A stretch of DNA of 64,000 nucleotides from Flavihumibacter rivuli (GTDB lineage Bacteria; Bacteroidota; Bacteroidia; Chitinophagales; Chitinophagaceae): assembly GCF_018595685.2 (NCBI RefSeq), contig NZ_CP092334.1, positions 2,880,001 to 2,944,000 of the forward strand, written 5' to 3'. The translations under genes were made by a program, and so were the position numbers. Shown here piece after piece: positions 17,801 to 26,549 of the stretch. The first letter of the stretch is position 1, and each line of letters starts with the position of its first letter. The notes under the pieces are model-generated. The model ran no database searches, was not told where the DNA came from, and saw nothing but the letters and a program-made list of their open reading frames with translations.

Positions 17801-18799
17801 TTCATGCCATAAACCTGAAATATCCCAAATCGTAAATACATTGCTATTATCCCTATAGTCCCATTCGCCTTCCTGACGGACGGTCAATTCGCCATCCTGC
17901 TGGTAGGCTACTTGCCTGATCCTGACAAATATGAGGTCAGCATTAAAAACCAGGGATACTTTATAGGTATTCTCATTGGTGGTGATGCGTGTGGCATTGT
18001 TGCGGAATAGCGACTCCATGGTCTCAGGCGTAGGATTGGTAATAGAACCATTCTTAAGACCATTTACCATCCCACCTTCCGGTGTATCAGTATCGAATAC
18101 AGCATATTCCACATCGTACTCCTCTGCACCCGGGATCTGGTCCCAAGCCAGGTTAAGCTGAGCATTAACGATAGCAGAAGTGCCGCTGCTTAAAGTACTT
18201 GCAAAAAGATCTGTGTTGTTCTTGTTTTGAAGGGAATTATCCTGCTTCATCCATCCCTTGGCCTTGATCTTTTCGGCAGGCTTAAATTCATACTGTCGGT
18301 CAACGATCACCTGACTTTCCAATTCAAAAACGGAAGGGACCTTGTCGCCTAACTCAGGAGAGCTGATACTATCTATAGTGATCTTTACATAATAGCCATT
18401 TTTGAACTGATAGGTATCCATAGCCTTATAAACAGCTCCGGAGTCCGGCTTATAATCAACAGTCAACCAAACATTGTTAACCGAAATGGGGCTATACTGA
18501 TCAGGCTGTGAATAATACTCTACCTTCAAACCCACTTTATAGGTAAAGGTCTTGGTCAGGGCATAGCTACTATCCTGGTGTATCTTTAAGTTAATAACAT
18601 TATATACAGACTTGTTCCTGATGGTTGACCAATTGAACAAGGGATTGCGAAACTTTTCATCTTTCACAATCAATGTGTCACCTTTTTTTAGCTGACCTTT
18701 CAGGTGATTGCTATAGGGTTCCACTCCGGCCCAAGCGCCAGATATATTGATCAGGAAAGCAATAAACACCATTAACAAACCAGGATAGCGGAATTTCAT
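8846..18799 (-). CDS. Giant RHS/YD-repeat protein with C-terminal polymorphic toxin domain
   Basis: This 3317-aa protein has an N-terminal signal peptide (residues 1-24). Residues ~350-600 resemble the DUF6443 module common in Bacteroidota RHS proteins. The middle is rich in Cys, Tyr and Asn and includes a nine-glycine run (14417-14443). A LamG/concanavalin-like segment lies at ~2150-2300, then many YD repeats at ~2350-3000, then the RHS core with its GMRIYDPRISRFLSVDPI signature (~3004-3069). After the core, sequence and base composition change: a linker leads to a last ~125-residue domain (KGTVLEQW, GDYFALPGADPNKLGIP, LTEDTKFLRSTAGDI) that I believe resembles polymorphic toxin type 46. RHS shells enclose and deliver such tips. 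It is the last large gene of a minus-strand cluster, with a probable immunity gene after it. Toxin activity is not known. Confidence 0.88.
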   Translation of the reverse strand: MKFRYPGLLMVFIAFLINISGAWAGVEPYSNHLKGQLKKGDTLIVKDEKFRNPLFNWSTIRNKSVYNVINLKIHQDSSYALTKTFTYKVGLKVEYYSQPDQYSPISVNNVWLTVDYKPDSGAVYKAMDTYQFKNGYYVKITIDSISSPELGDKVPSVFELESQVIVDRQYEFKPAEKIKAKGWMKQDNSLQNKNNTDLFASTLSSGTSAIVNAQLNLAWDQIPGAEEYDVEYAVFDTDTPEGGMVNGLKNGSITNPTPETMESLFRNNATRITTNENTYKVSLVFNADLIFVRIRQVAYQQDGELTVRQEGEWDYRDNSNVFTIWDISGLWHESNLNWQYTGTFVEDGKKKEVVSYFDGSLRSRQVVTLNNSNATALVQETVYDEFGRPAINILPAPVKDQTTLRFFPSFNQAATGGGNVPYNYTHLNPSGNPQVCSPVPFALSNTSGAGKYYSPGNDFSAAGQSLFNKYIPDAEGFPFSVTQYTRDNSGRVAVQGGVGPVFQPGTTTEGLNRATNYYYGKPEQWELDRLFGNDVGYAEHYQKNMVRDANGQYSVSYINASGKTIATALAGEAPANLEALSSKGSPRTQTMHLLTPSRFRYDPVAMKLSAATTYMTATPGSVSFSYDIEQLIYKYTSVNTQICSNCYYLLTISIKDECGNVVTEQVKDLPIGATEANCSLTNNRTGSFAYNITAPGTYYISFDLALDLNTIERYTDTYINQRKNNNDLKTEFDFVLENLPLNEVLPCFSECKTCAKDLGTKENFVARIRQKLMADGIVFNGNDESTFTAYANGLYDQLLANCQALAVTCIESPCDNLKRMMLEDVSPGGQYALFDQSSGSPLEQELNVIWLNWRTEFPTTQSPTSEAYLQSRIDLEDGTVIYPYDNSFTLQQLVQYWKDEWAEKFLKYHPEYCKLEFCNNHQSYYTWDAKVEAIEKAQDINTLPNASGLSYQRNDPDWLLQADPFFALGAPGAGYRSQFQEDLEQYSQKVLKIPGTTAVNKSITAYIDFTLYCSDPAGNTQSGDPMNAWNTCAPVESCRVLDKEWQLYKDMYLSQKEKYYDLVRKNTTCANVCEVGDPVLYGLPGACPPANDFIFEKQILSEQSALCPGQQAVLLTYRNGKYSLRSVTISVYYPLSAAEISNLNLPQSFTFAPGEAQKQFCLPVSIPVQGLKVSAVVCGTAGTPPSLSCPGVAGELRLLSGGRQIATNVFEETNTATNQRHTYYIVPGQASVVPQDNQYCTNGTVTAKQFYTCYKVYLPGVAIPIQYDNVWVIRCTLDLCSGTTNTLYVSGNPSTNVYTDANGTYYVYPNTTSNQILTTTYCTNATRSWVSCLFINLNGSQTTTIYNATVFYCQNVNQDPCQYAPIFDVNDRVNFTTFIYSYQETGCSGFNQSFEVYDGMGTSYPGFTPYCYYPNATGNWVYYECVKFRIDGQIFTYNDTWVWECYQYYNNCGGGGGGGGGCEYLQTSTYRTVKKSKDINALIIDPCQVTVSLYSQKQADEQLVTEFGNTNVYLVKTDLAKTESQRKSPAARKYFTKWEYKDFFYIQLDSGVFRNYHKVWIAKADWSQFPSSIPKSVGRREPRLGPNVKKVDPSNKINRTVTGASYSVASSCYPSTDFFLNEENRYVSNPTCNTELFDLYVSRPAGAVTVDVKLWVDLIQYYEQGPMVSTLEVTIPAGSNQAFVATLEYTPYNPYQYCPEATYQYSIASLEPVCLTPAGNCPPALRYKKARVLPYAEGGGTGFTESDLQQEQLANEAKVVELIKTNCEGQADTWMAQLADCLSGYPQATKDLLRQRLIEVCIKGGDKSRLFGSSTTPDGTTTAAGFNSFEQVIRQVLGISSLSMTCNPWLIDAPVPFNQPQQNVEKLISNTNEAICARLTTLENQRLASAPGKTLYQYLVDTYGTAMKLSFAELEALRKSCNNCRFLLEKDLVIPVFMEPGAKGCINKAEYDAALAALNGAMAPNTLASSHPNYETILSNFLNHRFGLALPYYRYKEFADQLAGNPNAILCNEPPYTSVEGPDPYGCLMDMVTTAVMNGRNQYMEYISEVRREFQVNYINTCSLAKSRLSATGNQHYYHYTLYYYDQAGNLVRTVPPQGVKPLENAEELDKVSLYRDYQASLAAYTGPLANTDKNASLLSLSQVLGGTGNHAVELWLYNNQPNQGRIITGTPDNGFLYNTCVNGNRLNIDIYKYTLPQAGALELQASNHLTVDLSGLTLTNWLHIVLQGNTLLSGNLQVYVNGSLRSAIAGAPDAGCGFELTAANPIVLPEELGALKHMRLYTRLLSAGEISGNYANGSMGIDPANAGGLYYWARFNTPAEGSYTTNDDFSTVESRYQPVYPTHLMTTNYVYNSTGQVVEQKSPDGGRSKFWYDWLGRLVASQNEEQLNPAASGAQSNRYSYTRYDALGRITEVGEKLGATLPAAGYLDQSAINSFLAAGSNQQITQTYYDVQPAAVNGLSAVPVLKHLRKRVAVSAYRATAGGPVQSASYYSYDLMGNVRNLWQQVPGLGLKRIDYEYDLASGKVNFVAYQAGSVDQFFHQYAYDVENRLTEVRTGINALLQPQGGSTLINGKTDARYFYYPHGPLARMELSDPIVQGVDYSYTLQGWLKGINGYQLSALGDMNQDGKDNNAAPRDVMAFSLGYYQGDFKGVGSGANAFATTLTTDINNPAHTGHSLFNGNIRYMTLAVQQLDNGSGVRGYTYRYDQLNRLVQRRHQTNVTANWLPGLGNGYAERFVYDANGNLQTSYRWKKDGVQIDELDGNFEYLRTSGQKGYYKTTSPLPPDVWELTNRMASVTDSKGSFGTAIGDMANQTQLDNYQYDRIGNLIRDQQENLSSISWTVYGKIASIRKTDNSEITYQYDPTGNRIAKTAGGVTTWYVRDAQGNTMAVYTDKEEGQSGLYWQEQHLYGSSRLGMYTPKLNIATAGSNTVWGITGRKLFELSNHLGNVLATVSDKRIGVDPGGDGTVDYYTAEVLSAQDYYSFGWQTNDNKFLLGGAKVYRYGFNGKENDNEVKGEGNQQDYGMRIYDPRISRFLSVDPITAKYPELTPYQFASNSPIWAIDLDGLEGLIATGMPLGNSGHGHGMIVSPEMARKINQEHPEVARGLVVGLAVAVDVFITKGWVTRTLFASQVFGAAEHNRATTPEGRTAQNQRSREAIADAIFTYGAGKILGVTFNVGTSVISKLARNRFNFARNYYKSAGYNEERTLSHTKGIDLSQKVYEETYKKGTVLEQWTYIDDTGKPIMGDYFALPGADPNKLGIPLTSRVKTTVVLTEDTKFLRSTAGDIENWNKPGEILKGGETQLFQTNVKYEIKK

Positions 18800-18828
18800 T
18801 GCCGTGAATATTATGATGTAAAATCTTA

Positions 18829-19599
18829 TTATTGATTGCCTAGTTGAATAATATCAAATTCTTTGTAGACACCCTTTCCCTTCCATTCGCCATTCTGTTG
18901 AACAACGAAATCCTCCATACGCCAATTACAGTTGGCATTCGCGGACCAGCTGGTAAAATTCAACTCTATGGTCTTATCGAATGCGGGGTCATTATCCTGT
19001 GAAATATCCGGATAAACCACCTTCATCTTTTTCAGCAATTGGGAAGCCGGATCAAACTCAATAAGAAACTCTTTACAGGAAAGGTGATCAGGATTGAACA
19101 ACTTATAATGGATAAATCCTTTATCATCCACCTCCTTACTGAAGGAAAACCCTTCTTCCCTGACAATCTGACTCATTAGTTCCAGCTGGTCATTTCCCAT
19201 AATCTTAACCTCCCTGCTATGACCTACAAGCATCTTAGCAGCTTCCTGGTCGATATAGAGATAACCATCCTTATTGTTTATCATTTGTACGTTACCCATC
19301 TTCAACCAAAAAGAGCTGACAGAGCCGCAAAAATTATAAGGAGTTATGGAACTTGAGCTGTCAGCCTTGTCCTCTACCAAGATCTGGGCAGAAAAACTCA
19401 CTATACTATCGGTAAGCCGAAATCTAGATATTATCCTGGTCATTTCAGCTATACCTTCCTGGACTTCACGATCACTCATACCCCTTTCCGTAGTTTTGGA
19501 AGCGAAAGTTGAACCCCACCATGTCATCACCTTATTGCGATAAGAGAAGCCAATAGTGGCCAATAATAAGCAACATGATCCTAGCAATAGTTTTCTCAT
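18829..19599 (-). CDS. Uncharacterised exported protein in the RHS cluster
   Basis: The 256-aa protein begins with a hydrophobic segment (LLLGSCCLLLATIGFSY) that may be a signal peptide or membrane anchor. The rest looks beta-rich with WLKMG and GYLYIDQ stretches, faintly recalling LolA-like or outer-membrane-sensor proteins, but I cannot assign a family. It sits in the 30- and 17-base gaps between the two giant surface proteins on the same strand, so it is probably co-transcribed with them and may help their export or assembly. Confidence 0.6.
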   Translation of the reverse strand: MRKLLLGSCCLLLATIGFSYRNKVMTWWGSTFASKTTERGMSDREVQEGIAEMTRIISRFRLTDSIVSFSAQILVEDKADSSSSITPYNFCGSVSSFWLKMGNVQMINNKDGYLYIDQEAAKMLVGHSREVKIMGNDQLELMSQIVREEGFSFSKEVDDKGFIHYKLFNPDHLSCKEFLIEFDPASQLLKKMKVVYPDISQDNDPAFDKTIELNFTSWSANANCNWRMEDFVVQQNGEWKGKGVYKEFDIIQLGNQ

Positions 19600-19616
19600 A
19601 AAATTTGCTTTTGGCC

Positions 19617-22600
19617 TTAATTTTTCCTGTAAGAAGATCTTGTTTCCTTAATTGTAATGATACCTTTCTCGGTTTCCTTCTTTACCCGTACCAAGGATCC
19701 TTCATCATCATATTCATAGAAACTTGCAAAATTATTTTCATCCAATTCCGCCATCAAACGCAGGGACTGTTCATCATAAGCGTAGGTTTTCACCTGGCTA
19801 TCATACGGATGAATGCGCAGGTCATCGATCAATACGTTGCCAGTAGATGGCCTTAGCATAAACTTCAACTGCGAGGCGGTACCATATGATTCCAGGTTGT
19901 TCAATTCCCCTTCAATCAATTTCCATCCTTCCACAACCGCCTTCACTTTAAGCAGTACCGGTTGGCTATACTGATCATTGACAATAAATTGAACAGGTAC
20001 ATTATTGGCAGCAGATGCATCCTTCACCCATAGTGATACCATAAACTTCTTTCCCGGTGTAGGATTGAATCCCTCTGCGAAGTACCCCTTACCAGGGGTC
20101 CTGATGAACTCACCATTGGTATTGGTACTTAGGGTAGTCTTGCTAACATCCTTTATACCATATTGCGTAGAAAGGGTTAAGCCATTGGATGGAAGTTGCA
20201 GGCTATACTTTCCTGTATGTGCTTTGGAAGAATTCAGGTAACCGGAAAGATTGGGATTATTGCCATCCGTTAATACCCATTGCTTGCTTGCACAAGCTGC
20301 ATCAGTATCAGTAAGACAGCCAGATCTGAATCCTTCATCTTCGAAACTATTATAGGCAATATCACCATGATAAGCATTGGATGATACAACAGCAGGAAGG
20401 CTACCTCTAAAGGCAAACTTTGCAGCGCTAAATCTGCCCAGGGCATCACGATTCTCCAGTTCCTGGCCATACTTATCAACCATGGTAACAGTGGATGCTG
20501 TTACCCAATTCTGGTGGCTGTTATTCTTCCCCCAGGAACCAGTACTGGCTGATCGGTAATGGTAGGGAATAAAATCTGTGAAATAGCCTCCATTACTCAA
20601 ATCCAGTCCTTTTCCACCCGGATTGAAGTCCTCTTCGCTTTTCCTGGACACCTGGTAAACCTTGGCTTCCTTTGGCCTCCAATTACCCAAGTCTCCGGTA
20701 ACATATGGATTGCGAACCTGGTTAACATTAATGGTGCATTTATTTCCATTGCACAAATCAGGCTTACTTCCATTTGCACAGGTATAACGCGGCACTTCTA
20801 CACCATTTATGGTTCGGAAACTATAGGTATCACTATTGATGATATCGTTCGTCGAAAACAGAACGGATGTGTTAAAGTTTGCATTCAACAATTGGTCATA
20901 TGTATTATTATAAACTTCAAGTGCCATAGTGGACGGACCATCATCATTATACATTTCCACTCTTATGGTGTGCTTTTCAGCAGTGAGGGTAATTGGTGAT
21001 ACATACCAATATTTGAAAGTGCTCTGGTTGTAAGTATCCAAGCTTTTCCACAATTGACCATCGATGTAAATCTTCATCCGATTATCCACTGCGTAACCAA
21101 TATAGTAGGTCTTTGTCTCTGGGAAATTGATGCACTTCTCAAAACCAAACCACTCCCTTAGAGGGTAGCCGGCATAATTAGTTGTTCCTAAACAAAGCCA
21201 AACACCTGCTCTAACCAATGGGCCACAAGAGCCAGTAGGGGTAGAAGTACTGGTATAATCATAACGGGTACAGGCCGTACTGGGTAACGCGACCGACTGG
21301 ATGTCATCGGCATTTGCTTTTCCCTGATTAACCTTATCCTCCAGCTGCTTATCCATTAATTTCTTAACAGAATCCTGAGCAGGCTTTTCTTCCTTAATAA
21401 CAGGTTTATTATTGATCTTTGGGGACGTAGCCTTGGCATCTGTAAAACCAGTGATGGCCTGGGCAATAAAGCAATCGCCACCCCAATAATTAGACTTTAC
21501 ATTCACTAAAGGAGAAGAAGTGCTTTCCTGTATCAAGGCGCCCTCAATACCATAGGCAGAATTGAATCCTCCTTTACAGAAAGTAAAACATTGAGAAGTG
21601 TTCTGAATAGAGTTTTGTTCACATCTGGTACCATCCTGAGATAGTGTATATCCAGGAGGACAAGTAGCACAAGTAACTGGTTGTCCCCAGGTTTGAGCAT
21701 ACTCGGTAGCATTGGCTGATAATACTTTAAACTTCTTCAGGCTTACGTTAGAAAGTAATTGCAGGTTATTGTTGACAATTGGATTTTCCAATGTAACAAT
21801 GAATGTTGCCGATGGCAATAGTTGATTCCGGTAAGCTGAACGAATGATTCTTGCCTTCCCATTGTAATTTTTAACCAGGTTTCCACTTCGATCTACTGTT
21901 CTTAATACACCAATTGAAGGGTTGTAATCAGTCTGAGCTTCACTTGTCTTAACCATCCATAAACGGGTACCCTGTTCATCCACTAACTCATCGCCTGGAA
22001 ATAACACCCCTAAATAGGGAGAACTGACTACCCCTGTACTATTGGTTGAAAAGGAGACAATTGAACCGAGGTTCCTGTATGCACCCCCCATATAAGATTC
22101 TACAAAATAGGCGGGAAGGTTAAACGAATAGACCGGCTTCTTGAATTCGTTGATCGTTTTGGTCAACAAAGCCTCGCCGGTGGTTCCATCATAGAGGATG
22201 TTTTCAACTGAAATGGTAGCCCCATCCTGCATTTTATGCACTTTAACCGGGAAGCCATAGTATTGAACTACTTTGATAGTGGCTGCGGATCTAAACAGAC
22301 GGTATTCAGAATTAATCTTTCCTGGGAAATGTGGAACAGGAAGGGTGCCCGATAGCGGAAAGGGTATTAAATCAAACCCAAAATGAATGGCCATTCCTTC
22401 GTTGATGGTTTCCTGCTCCCTCATATCTGCAAACATTTCTATTTCCCGGCCGATGATCTGGTTTGGTGCAATGGAGCCATCTTCCTTGAATACGGACACC
22501 GTATTCCTGAGTTTATACTGGCCGGTATTCAATGGAGAAGTTGCATATTCGTATTCAACAGAGGCAATCAATGCACCGCTGCTGTTGTAAGTTTTCTCCG

Positions 22601-25600
22601 CCCTCGCCTTTCCATGCATATCATTCAACTCAATACTATAACCCTGAGAAAAGATCGATTCATGGATAGCGTTACCACTTATCGGATTAAAATTCTTTGT
22701 GGGCCCCTTGTTAACCTTTAATAATGGCGTCCGTTTGGTAATCACAGGAAACTCCCTTGCTGTGAAGAACTCACTTACCGTGTAGCCCGTCTGGTTAGCC
22801 AGGTCTACCTCACCGTTTGCATTTAGTGCCCTTACGGTCACTTTTGAATAGCCAACAGATGCTGATGGGAACAAATACTCCCCAAATGGTTCTTCCATAT
22901 TGAAGTAGTTGTTGATCGCCCCTTTTATCTTTTCGGTATAAGGAATAGGCAAGCGCATTGGGTTCTCATCCCCTCCTACAGACGGTTCATAACTCGCTAC
23001 CCCTGTACTGACAGCGTTGCCTGTACCGCTCAAAGCATCTGTATATGCATACTCCTGGCCGTAGCTACTGGTGATGCCATTTTGTGCCCCAACCATCGTC
23101 TGCCACTTGTCGCTGATCCTGATCTTCTTTACCCTTGACCCTCCGCCATACTTGGATTCCTGAGGACCGATGGCAATTTTGGCAAAACTTTTCTCCAAGA
23201 TCACCTTTGAACAAAAGCCCTTCCTCTTGGCCTTCTTATTGAAATTTTCCTTCAGTTCACCCAAATTTTTTGCTGAATTGACAATGGCGCCAATAGCGGC
23301 CTCCAGCGCCTTTGATGCGGACTCATCACTCACCCTGTTCCTATAGCCAGGATAGGCATAACGGGGATATTCCATGCGCATTTTCTGCCATGCGGAATGA
23401 ATAATTGGCGTAACCTGAACCCCGGAATTATTGATCATCTCCAGCTTAACGCCCAGCTTTCCAGAAACATTCACTATTCCTACCACCCTACTATAGGATG
23501 CCACATTATCATACAATGCTTCATTAGAGGATTGTGGATCGTCTGATACATTGATGAATGCCCTGGAGTACAAATAATCAGAGCTATTGAGATAATTCTT
23601 CTTGAACCATACCAGCAGGTCACCGGGCACACCGGTAGGATAAGGCATATCCAATACCACGCCAGTTGCGCTGTTAAGGTCATTGGTGGTTCCGGTGCCG
23701 CTATTGATCAAACCGGTAATCCGGATCATTTTCATAGCTCTCTTATCCTGAACATAGGTGTACCGGTCTGCTTCATAGTCAACACTTATTTCCCCCCCCG
23801 ATGGCAATTCAATTTTACTCAATAGCCAGGTAGCTGCCCATTGGTCTGCGTTGGCAGCATTATCCTGTAAAACATAGGGGAACTCATCATTCCGAAAGCC
23901 AGAGAAAGCCGTAGAACCCTGGTTGGCCAAGCGCGGCTTGTAAGTTCCCCAGCGGTCTGCACTCAGGTAATCAAAGTTCACCACATCAGGATATTGGGTG
24001 CCTTCCTGACCTGTATTATTGTACTTGAATACATAGGGGAAATGGCTTCCCTTTTTGGAATTACCATAGGTGAAGTACACCTTTTCCAAAGTAAGTTTAC
24101 CCTTGTGGGGATCATTAACCGCATTGTCGAAATTCTCTACGTTCCTGCAGAGTGAATAAGAATGCTCTAATACAACAGTCTTAATGGGTTTTGTTACATC
24201 GGCCTTAGAGTATAGCCTGATCTCTTTAAGGGCTTTCTGTTTCAGGGAGGTATTGAGGGACTGACCTCTCACATCATTCACGCCTAAAGCATCGGCCCTG
24301 TCCTGGGTAATAAAATAGGCGATCTTGGTCTTCGTTTCAATAGAATGCAGGTACCATATTTCTTTTTCGCCATATACAAAACTGGCTTTATCATCATCCG
24401 GGTCTGCCAGCAAGCCCTTGTTGAGTATAGCTCCTTTTAAAGGGGACCTCCATTTGTAAGTGGAAGGTAACTTGGAATAATTAAACTTGATGGCAGTGCC
24501 CAGGTCATCTTCGGTAATACCATCACCAGTCACATCAACATAATCGGGCGAATAAATGGCAGTCAATAAAAAACTGGTAGCATAAGCAGGGGTAGTCTCC
24601 TTGTGAAAATAATGATCTGTTGATTTAAGGTCGGTATTCAGATTACTCCTGTAAAGCTGGTATGGGAAGGTATTTACCCAATTAGGGAACACAATATTTT
24701 TATCCCTAACCGAGGCGTCATTGTAATTTGGTTTAACCGCGAAAGAATATTCTTCCTGTTTAACATTGTAGACTGGTAAGCCATACTCCATCCTTGATCC
24801 ATCATCACCTGTTACGTTTACCGTACCAATATGATGGGCCTTTCTAACCTGCAGGTCCCATCTGGCAACTTGCTCGGCAGCAGATGGCTGGTGACAGCCC
24901 GGAATAGCAAAATTACTCTTGTCATTAAAAGGAAATGTTTTGATAGCGGCGTATTGCTTTTGAGCCTCAGCAGCTGTTAAATAGGATACAGATGATCTTT
25001 TTACCTGTTTCCCTGTTTTGGTTATACTTGAGGATATAGTTGCATTTTGCCTGCTATTGGAAACAAAACTGCTTAAAGCACGTTTTCCAGTAATACCCAC
25101 TGCGATGGGCGCCTCCGCTCTCAATGCGCTAACCATGTTAGCATCTTCCAGGTTTTTCTCCCCTACCTGCTTAAAAAAGACAGCATCATTCCTGGGATCA
25201 TCAGGAGATTGAAAATCTGCCTTACTATTATAATCATTGTCTCTCGTCCACTTTCTTGTTGCCGACCTGACCATCTGCTCATTATATGTTACCCCACCAT
25301 GGCCAAAAGCGCCAAAACCTGCATCGAACCCTAATGATTTAGACGTAGATTCATCAACAGCCTGGTTGTCGAATAATACACCGGTACCCCCACGATACAA
25401 CCTGAACTGACCACTGGCTTTCTGGTTGGTATAGGTAAACAGGTCTGGCGTATGAACCGGGACCGCCAGGTTAGGGAGGTCTGGGGTAATCGGGTTTTCC
25501 TTTTCACGGATAAAATCCATCATGGCCTGTGGCTGGTTCTTTCCACGATCTGCATACAGGAACCCGAATGCAGGATTACTCATGAATCTCGACTTAACTT

Positions 25601-26549
25601 CTCTCACTGTTCGATAGCCGGTGCCTCCACCGCCAGCAAAAATCAACCATGCAGCACCACCAACATCAAAGCTAAAATTGCCATTTGAAGTCCTGTAAGG
25701 GATCTGGATCCTTGGCATCAGGGGATCCGTGTTATAAGAGATAGTAGAGCCGGATTGCCCCAGATCATACCCCCATTTTTTATCCCCATCCTGACCACTT
25801 AAACTAAAACTACTAGCCAGGGTCAACTCCTTCAAACCTGCCCTCGTATTGTAACCCAGGCTCCCGGAAATGCCTGGTACAACTGTAGTGTTGGCACTTG
25901 CATGGATCCGGGCAGATAAGGACAAAGAAGGATTGACATCCACACCGCTGGAAGTGTTGGAATTAACCCCTAGTCCAAGCCCCATTGTCATCAATCCACT
26001 ATTGGTAGCGCTAAAGGAGAGGCCGGCATTGAATCCTATCTCAGCGCCTATACCATTATAATTATCATTAAACACTCCTAAGGAGAAAGACCCAGAACCA
26101 CCGGCTTTACTGCCTGCCTTACCCTTGATTTCAACCTTTGCGGTAACCCTTCCCCCAACAGTGATCTTCGGCTTAGTGTAATGTTCTGTCAATACCTTAT
26201 CTGCACCATTAAAATCATCCGGAATGCCGCGTAACTGACGGTTGATGGCACCAACATTCAGGTTCCAGCCAAGGCCTACCCAGCTGGCTTCATCATCCAT
26301 ACCAACCCCGGATTGGTAGTTTAAATTAATTGGGTAACCATCAACATCCATTAGCGGAATATTGTATTTGAAGTCACCAGAAAAAAGATCCACCATATCC
26401 GAAACCCCGGCTTGTTGAAAAGCTTTTGATTCAGGTTGTGTGGGACCGGAGGTCAGGGCCATGGCGCTGAGTGGCAACAGTTGTTGAAGTGCCATTACCC
26501 CAAGAAAAAAAGCAGCAACGGGTTTACGATAACAATCTTTCCAAATCAT
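19617..26549 (-). CDS. 2310-aa SpvB/TcB-like surface scaffold protein with PA14-like and binding modules
   Basis: A signal peptide precedes a segment (about residues 35-110) with the design of SpvB/TcaC N-termini: a GVSDMVDLFSGDFKYNIPL stretch, YQSGVG, then WVGLGWNLNVGAINR. A PA14-like or carbohydrate-binding segment lies near residues 1780-1890 (IGYAVDNRMKIYIDGQLW, TAEKHTIRVEMYNDD), a jelly-roll-like segment near 2110-2260, and a YD-repeat-like end (ASFYEYDDEGSLVRVKKE). In Tc insecticidal toxins an SpvB-bearing TcB pairs with an RHS toxin subunit TcC, and here the RHS toxin gene follows almost directly. Its start overlaps the preceding lipoprotein gene by ATGA. The general class is supported; partnership with the RHS protein is inferred. 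Confidence 0.75.
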   Translation of the reverse strand: MIWKDCYRKPVAAFFLGVMALQQLLPLSAMALTSGPTQPESKAFQQAGVSDMVDLFSGDFKYNIPLMDVDGYPINLNYQSGVGMDDEASWVGLGWNLNVGAINRQLRGIPDDFNGADKVLTEHYTKPKITVGGRVTAKVEIKGKAGSKAGGSGSFSLGVFNDNYNGIGAEIGFNAGLSFSATNSGLMTMGLGLGVNSNTSSGVDVNPSLSLSARIHASANTTVVPGISGSLGYNTRAGLKELTLASSFSLSGQDGDKKWGYDLGQSGSTISYNTDPLMPRIQIPYRTSNGNFSFDVGGAAWLIFAGGGGTGYRTVREVKSRFMSNPAFGFLYADRGKNQPQAMMDFIREKENPITPDLPNLAVPVHTPDLFTYTNQKASGQFRLYRGGTGVLFDNQAVDESTSKSLGFDAGFGAFGHGGVTYNEQMVRSATRKWTRDNDYNSKADFQSPDDPRNDAVFFKQVGEKNLEDANMVSALRAEAPIAVGITGKRALSSFVSNSRQNATISSSITKTGKQVKRSSVSYLTAAEAQKQYAAIKTFPFNDKSNFAIPGCHQPSAAEQVARWDLQVRKAHHIGTVNVTGDDGSRMEYGLPVYNVKQEEYSFAVKPNYNDASVRDKNIVFPNWVNTFPYQLYRSNLNTDLKSTDHYFHKETTPAYATSFLLTAIYSPDYVDVTGDGITEDDLGTAIKFNYSKLPSTYKWRSPLKGAILNKGLLADPDDDKASFVYGEKEIWYLHSIETKTKIAYFITQDRADALGVNDVRGQSLNTSLKQKALKEIRLYSKADVTKPIKTVVLEHSYSLCRNVENFDNAVNDPHKGKLTLEKVYFTYGNSKKGSHFPYVFKYNNTGQEGTQYPDVVNFDYLSADRWGTYKPRLANQGSTAFSGFRNDEFPYVLQDNAANADQWAATWLLSKIELPSGGEISVDYEADRYTYVQDKRAMKMIRITGLINSGTGTTNDLNSATGVVLDMPYPTGVPGDLLVWFKKNYLNSSDYLYSRAFINVSDDPQSSNEALYDNVASYSRVVGIVNVSGKLGVKLEMINNSGVQVTPIIHSAWQKMRMEYPRYAYPGYRNRVSDESASKALEAAIGAIVNSAKNLGELKENFNKKAKRKGFCSKVILEKSFAKIAIGPQESKYGGGSRVKKIRISDKWQTMVGAQNGITSSYGQEYAYTDALSGTGNAVSTGVASYEPSVGGDENPMRLPIPYTEKIKGAINNYFNMEEPFGEYLFPSASVGYSKVTVRALNANGEVDLANQTGYTVSEFFTAREFPVITKRTPLLKVNKGPTKNFNPISGNAIHESIFSQGYSIELNDMHGKARAEKTYNSSGALIASVEYEYATSPLNTGQYKLRNTVSVFKEDGSIAPNQIIGREIEMFADMREQETINEGMAIHFGFDLIPFPLSGTLPVPHFPGKINSEYRLFRSAATIKVVQYYGFPVKVHKMQDGATISVENILYDGTTGEALLTKTINEFKKPVYSFNLPAYFVESYMGGAYRNLGSIVSFSTNSTGVVSSPYLGVLFPGDELVDEQGTRLWMVKTSEAQTDYNPSIGVLRTVDRSGNLVKNYNGKARIIRSAYRNQLLPSATFIVTLENPIVNNNLQLLSNVSLKKFKVLSANATEYAQTWGQPVTCATCPPGYTLSQDGTRCEQNSIQNTSQCFTFCKGGFNSAYGIEGALIQESTSSPLVNVKSNYWGGDCFIAQAITGFTDAKATSPKINNKPVIKEEKPAQDSVKKLMDKQLEDKVNQGKANADDIQSVALPSTACTRYDYTSTSTPTGSCGPLVRAGVWLCLGTTNYAGYPLREWFGFEKCINFPETKTYYIGYAVDNRMKIYIDGQLWKSLDTYNQSTFKYWYVSPITLTAEKHTIRVEMYNDDGPSTMALEVYNNTYDQLLNANFNTSVLFSTNDIINSDTYSFRTINGVEVPRYTCANGSKPDLCNGNKCTINVNQVRNPYVTGDLGNWRPKEAKVYQVSRKSEEDFNPGGKGLDLSNGGYFTDFIPYHYRSASTGSWGKNNSHQNWVTASTVTMVDKYGQELENRDALGRFSAAKFAFRGSLPAVVSSNAYHGDIAYNSFEDEGFRSGCLTDTDAACASKQWVLTDGNNPNLSGYLNSSKAHTGKYSLQLPSNGLTLSTQYGIKDVSKTTLSTNTNGEFIRTPGKGYFAEGFNPTPGKKFMVSLWVKDASAANNVPVQFIVNDQYSQPVLLKVKAVVEGWKLIEGELNNLESYGTASQLKFMLRPSTGNVLIDDLRIHPYDSQVKTYAYDEQSLRLMAELDENNFASFYEYDDEGSLVRVKKETEKGIITIKETRSSYRKN

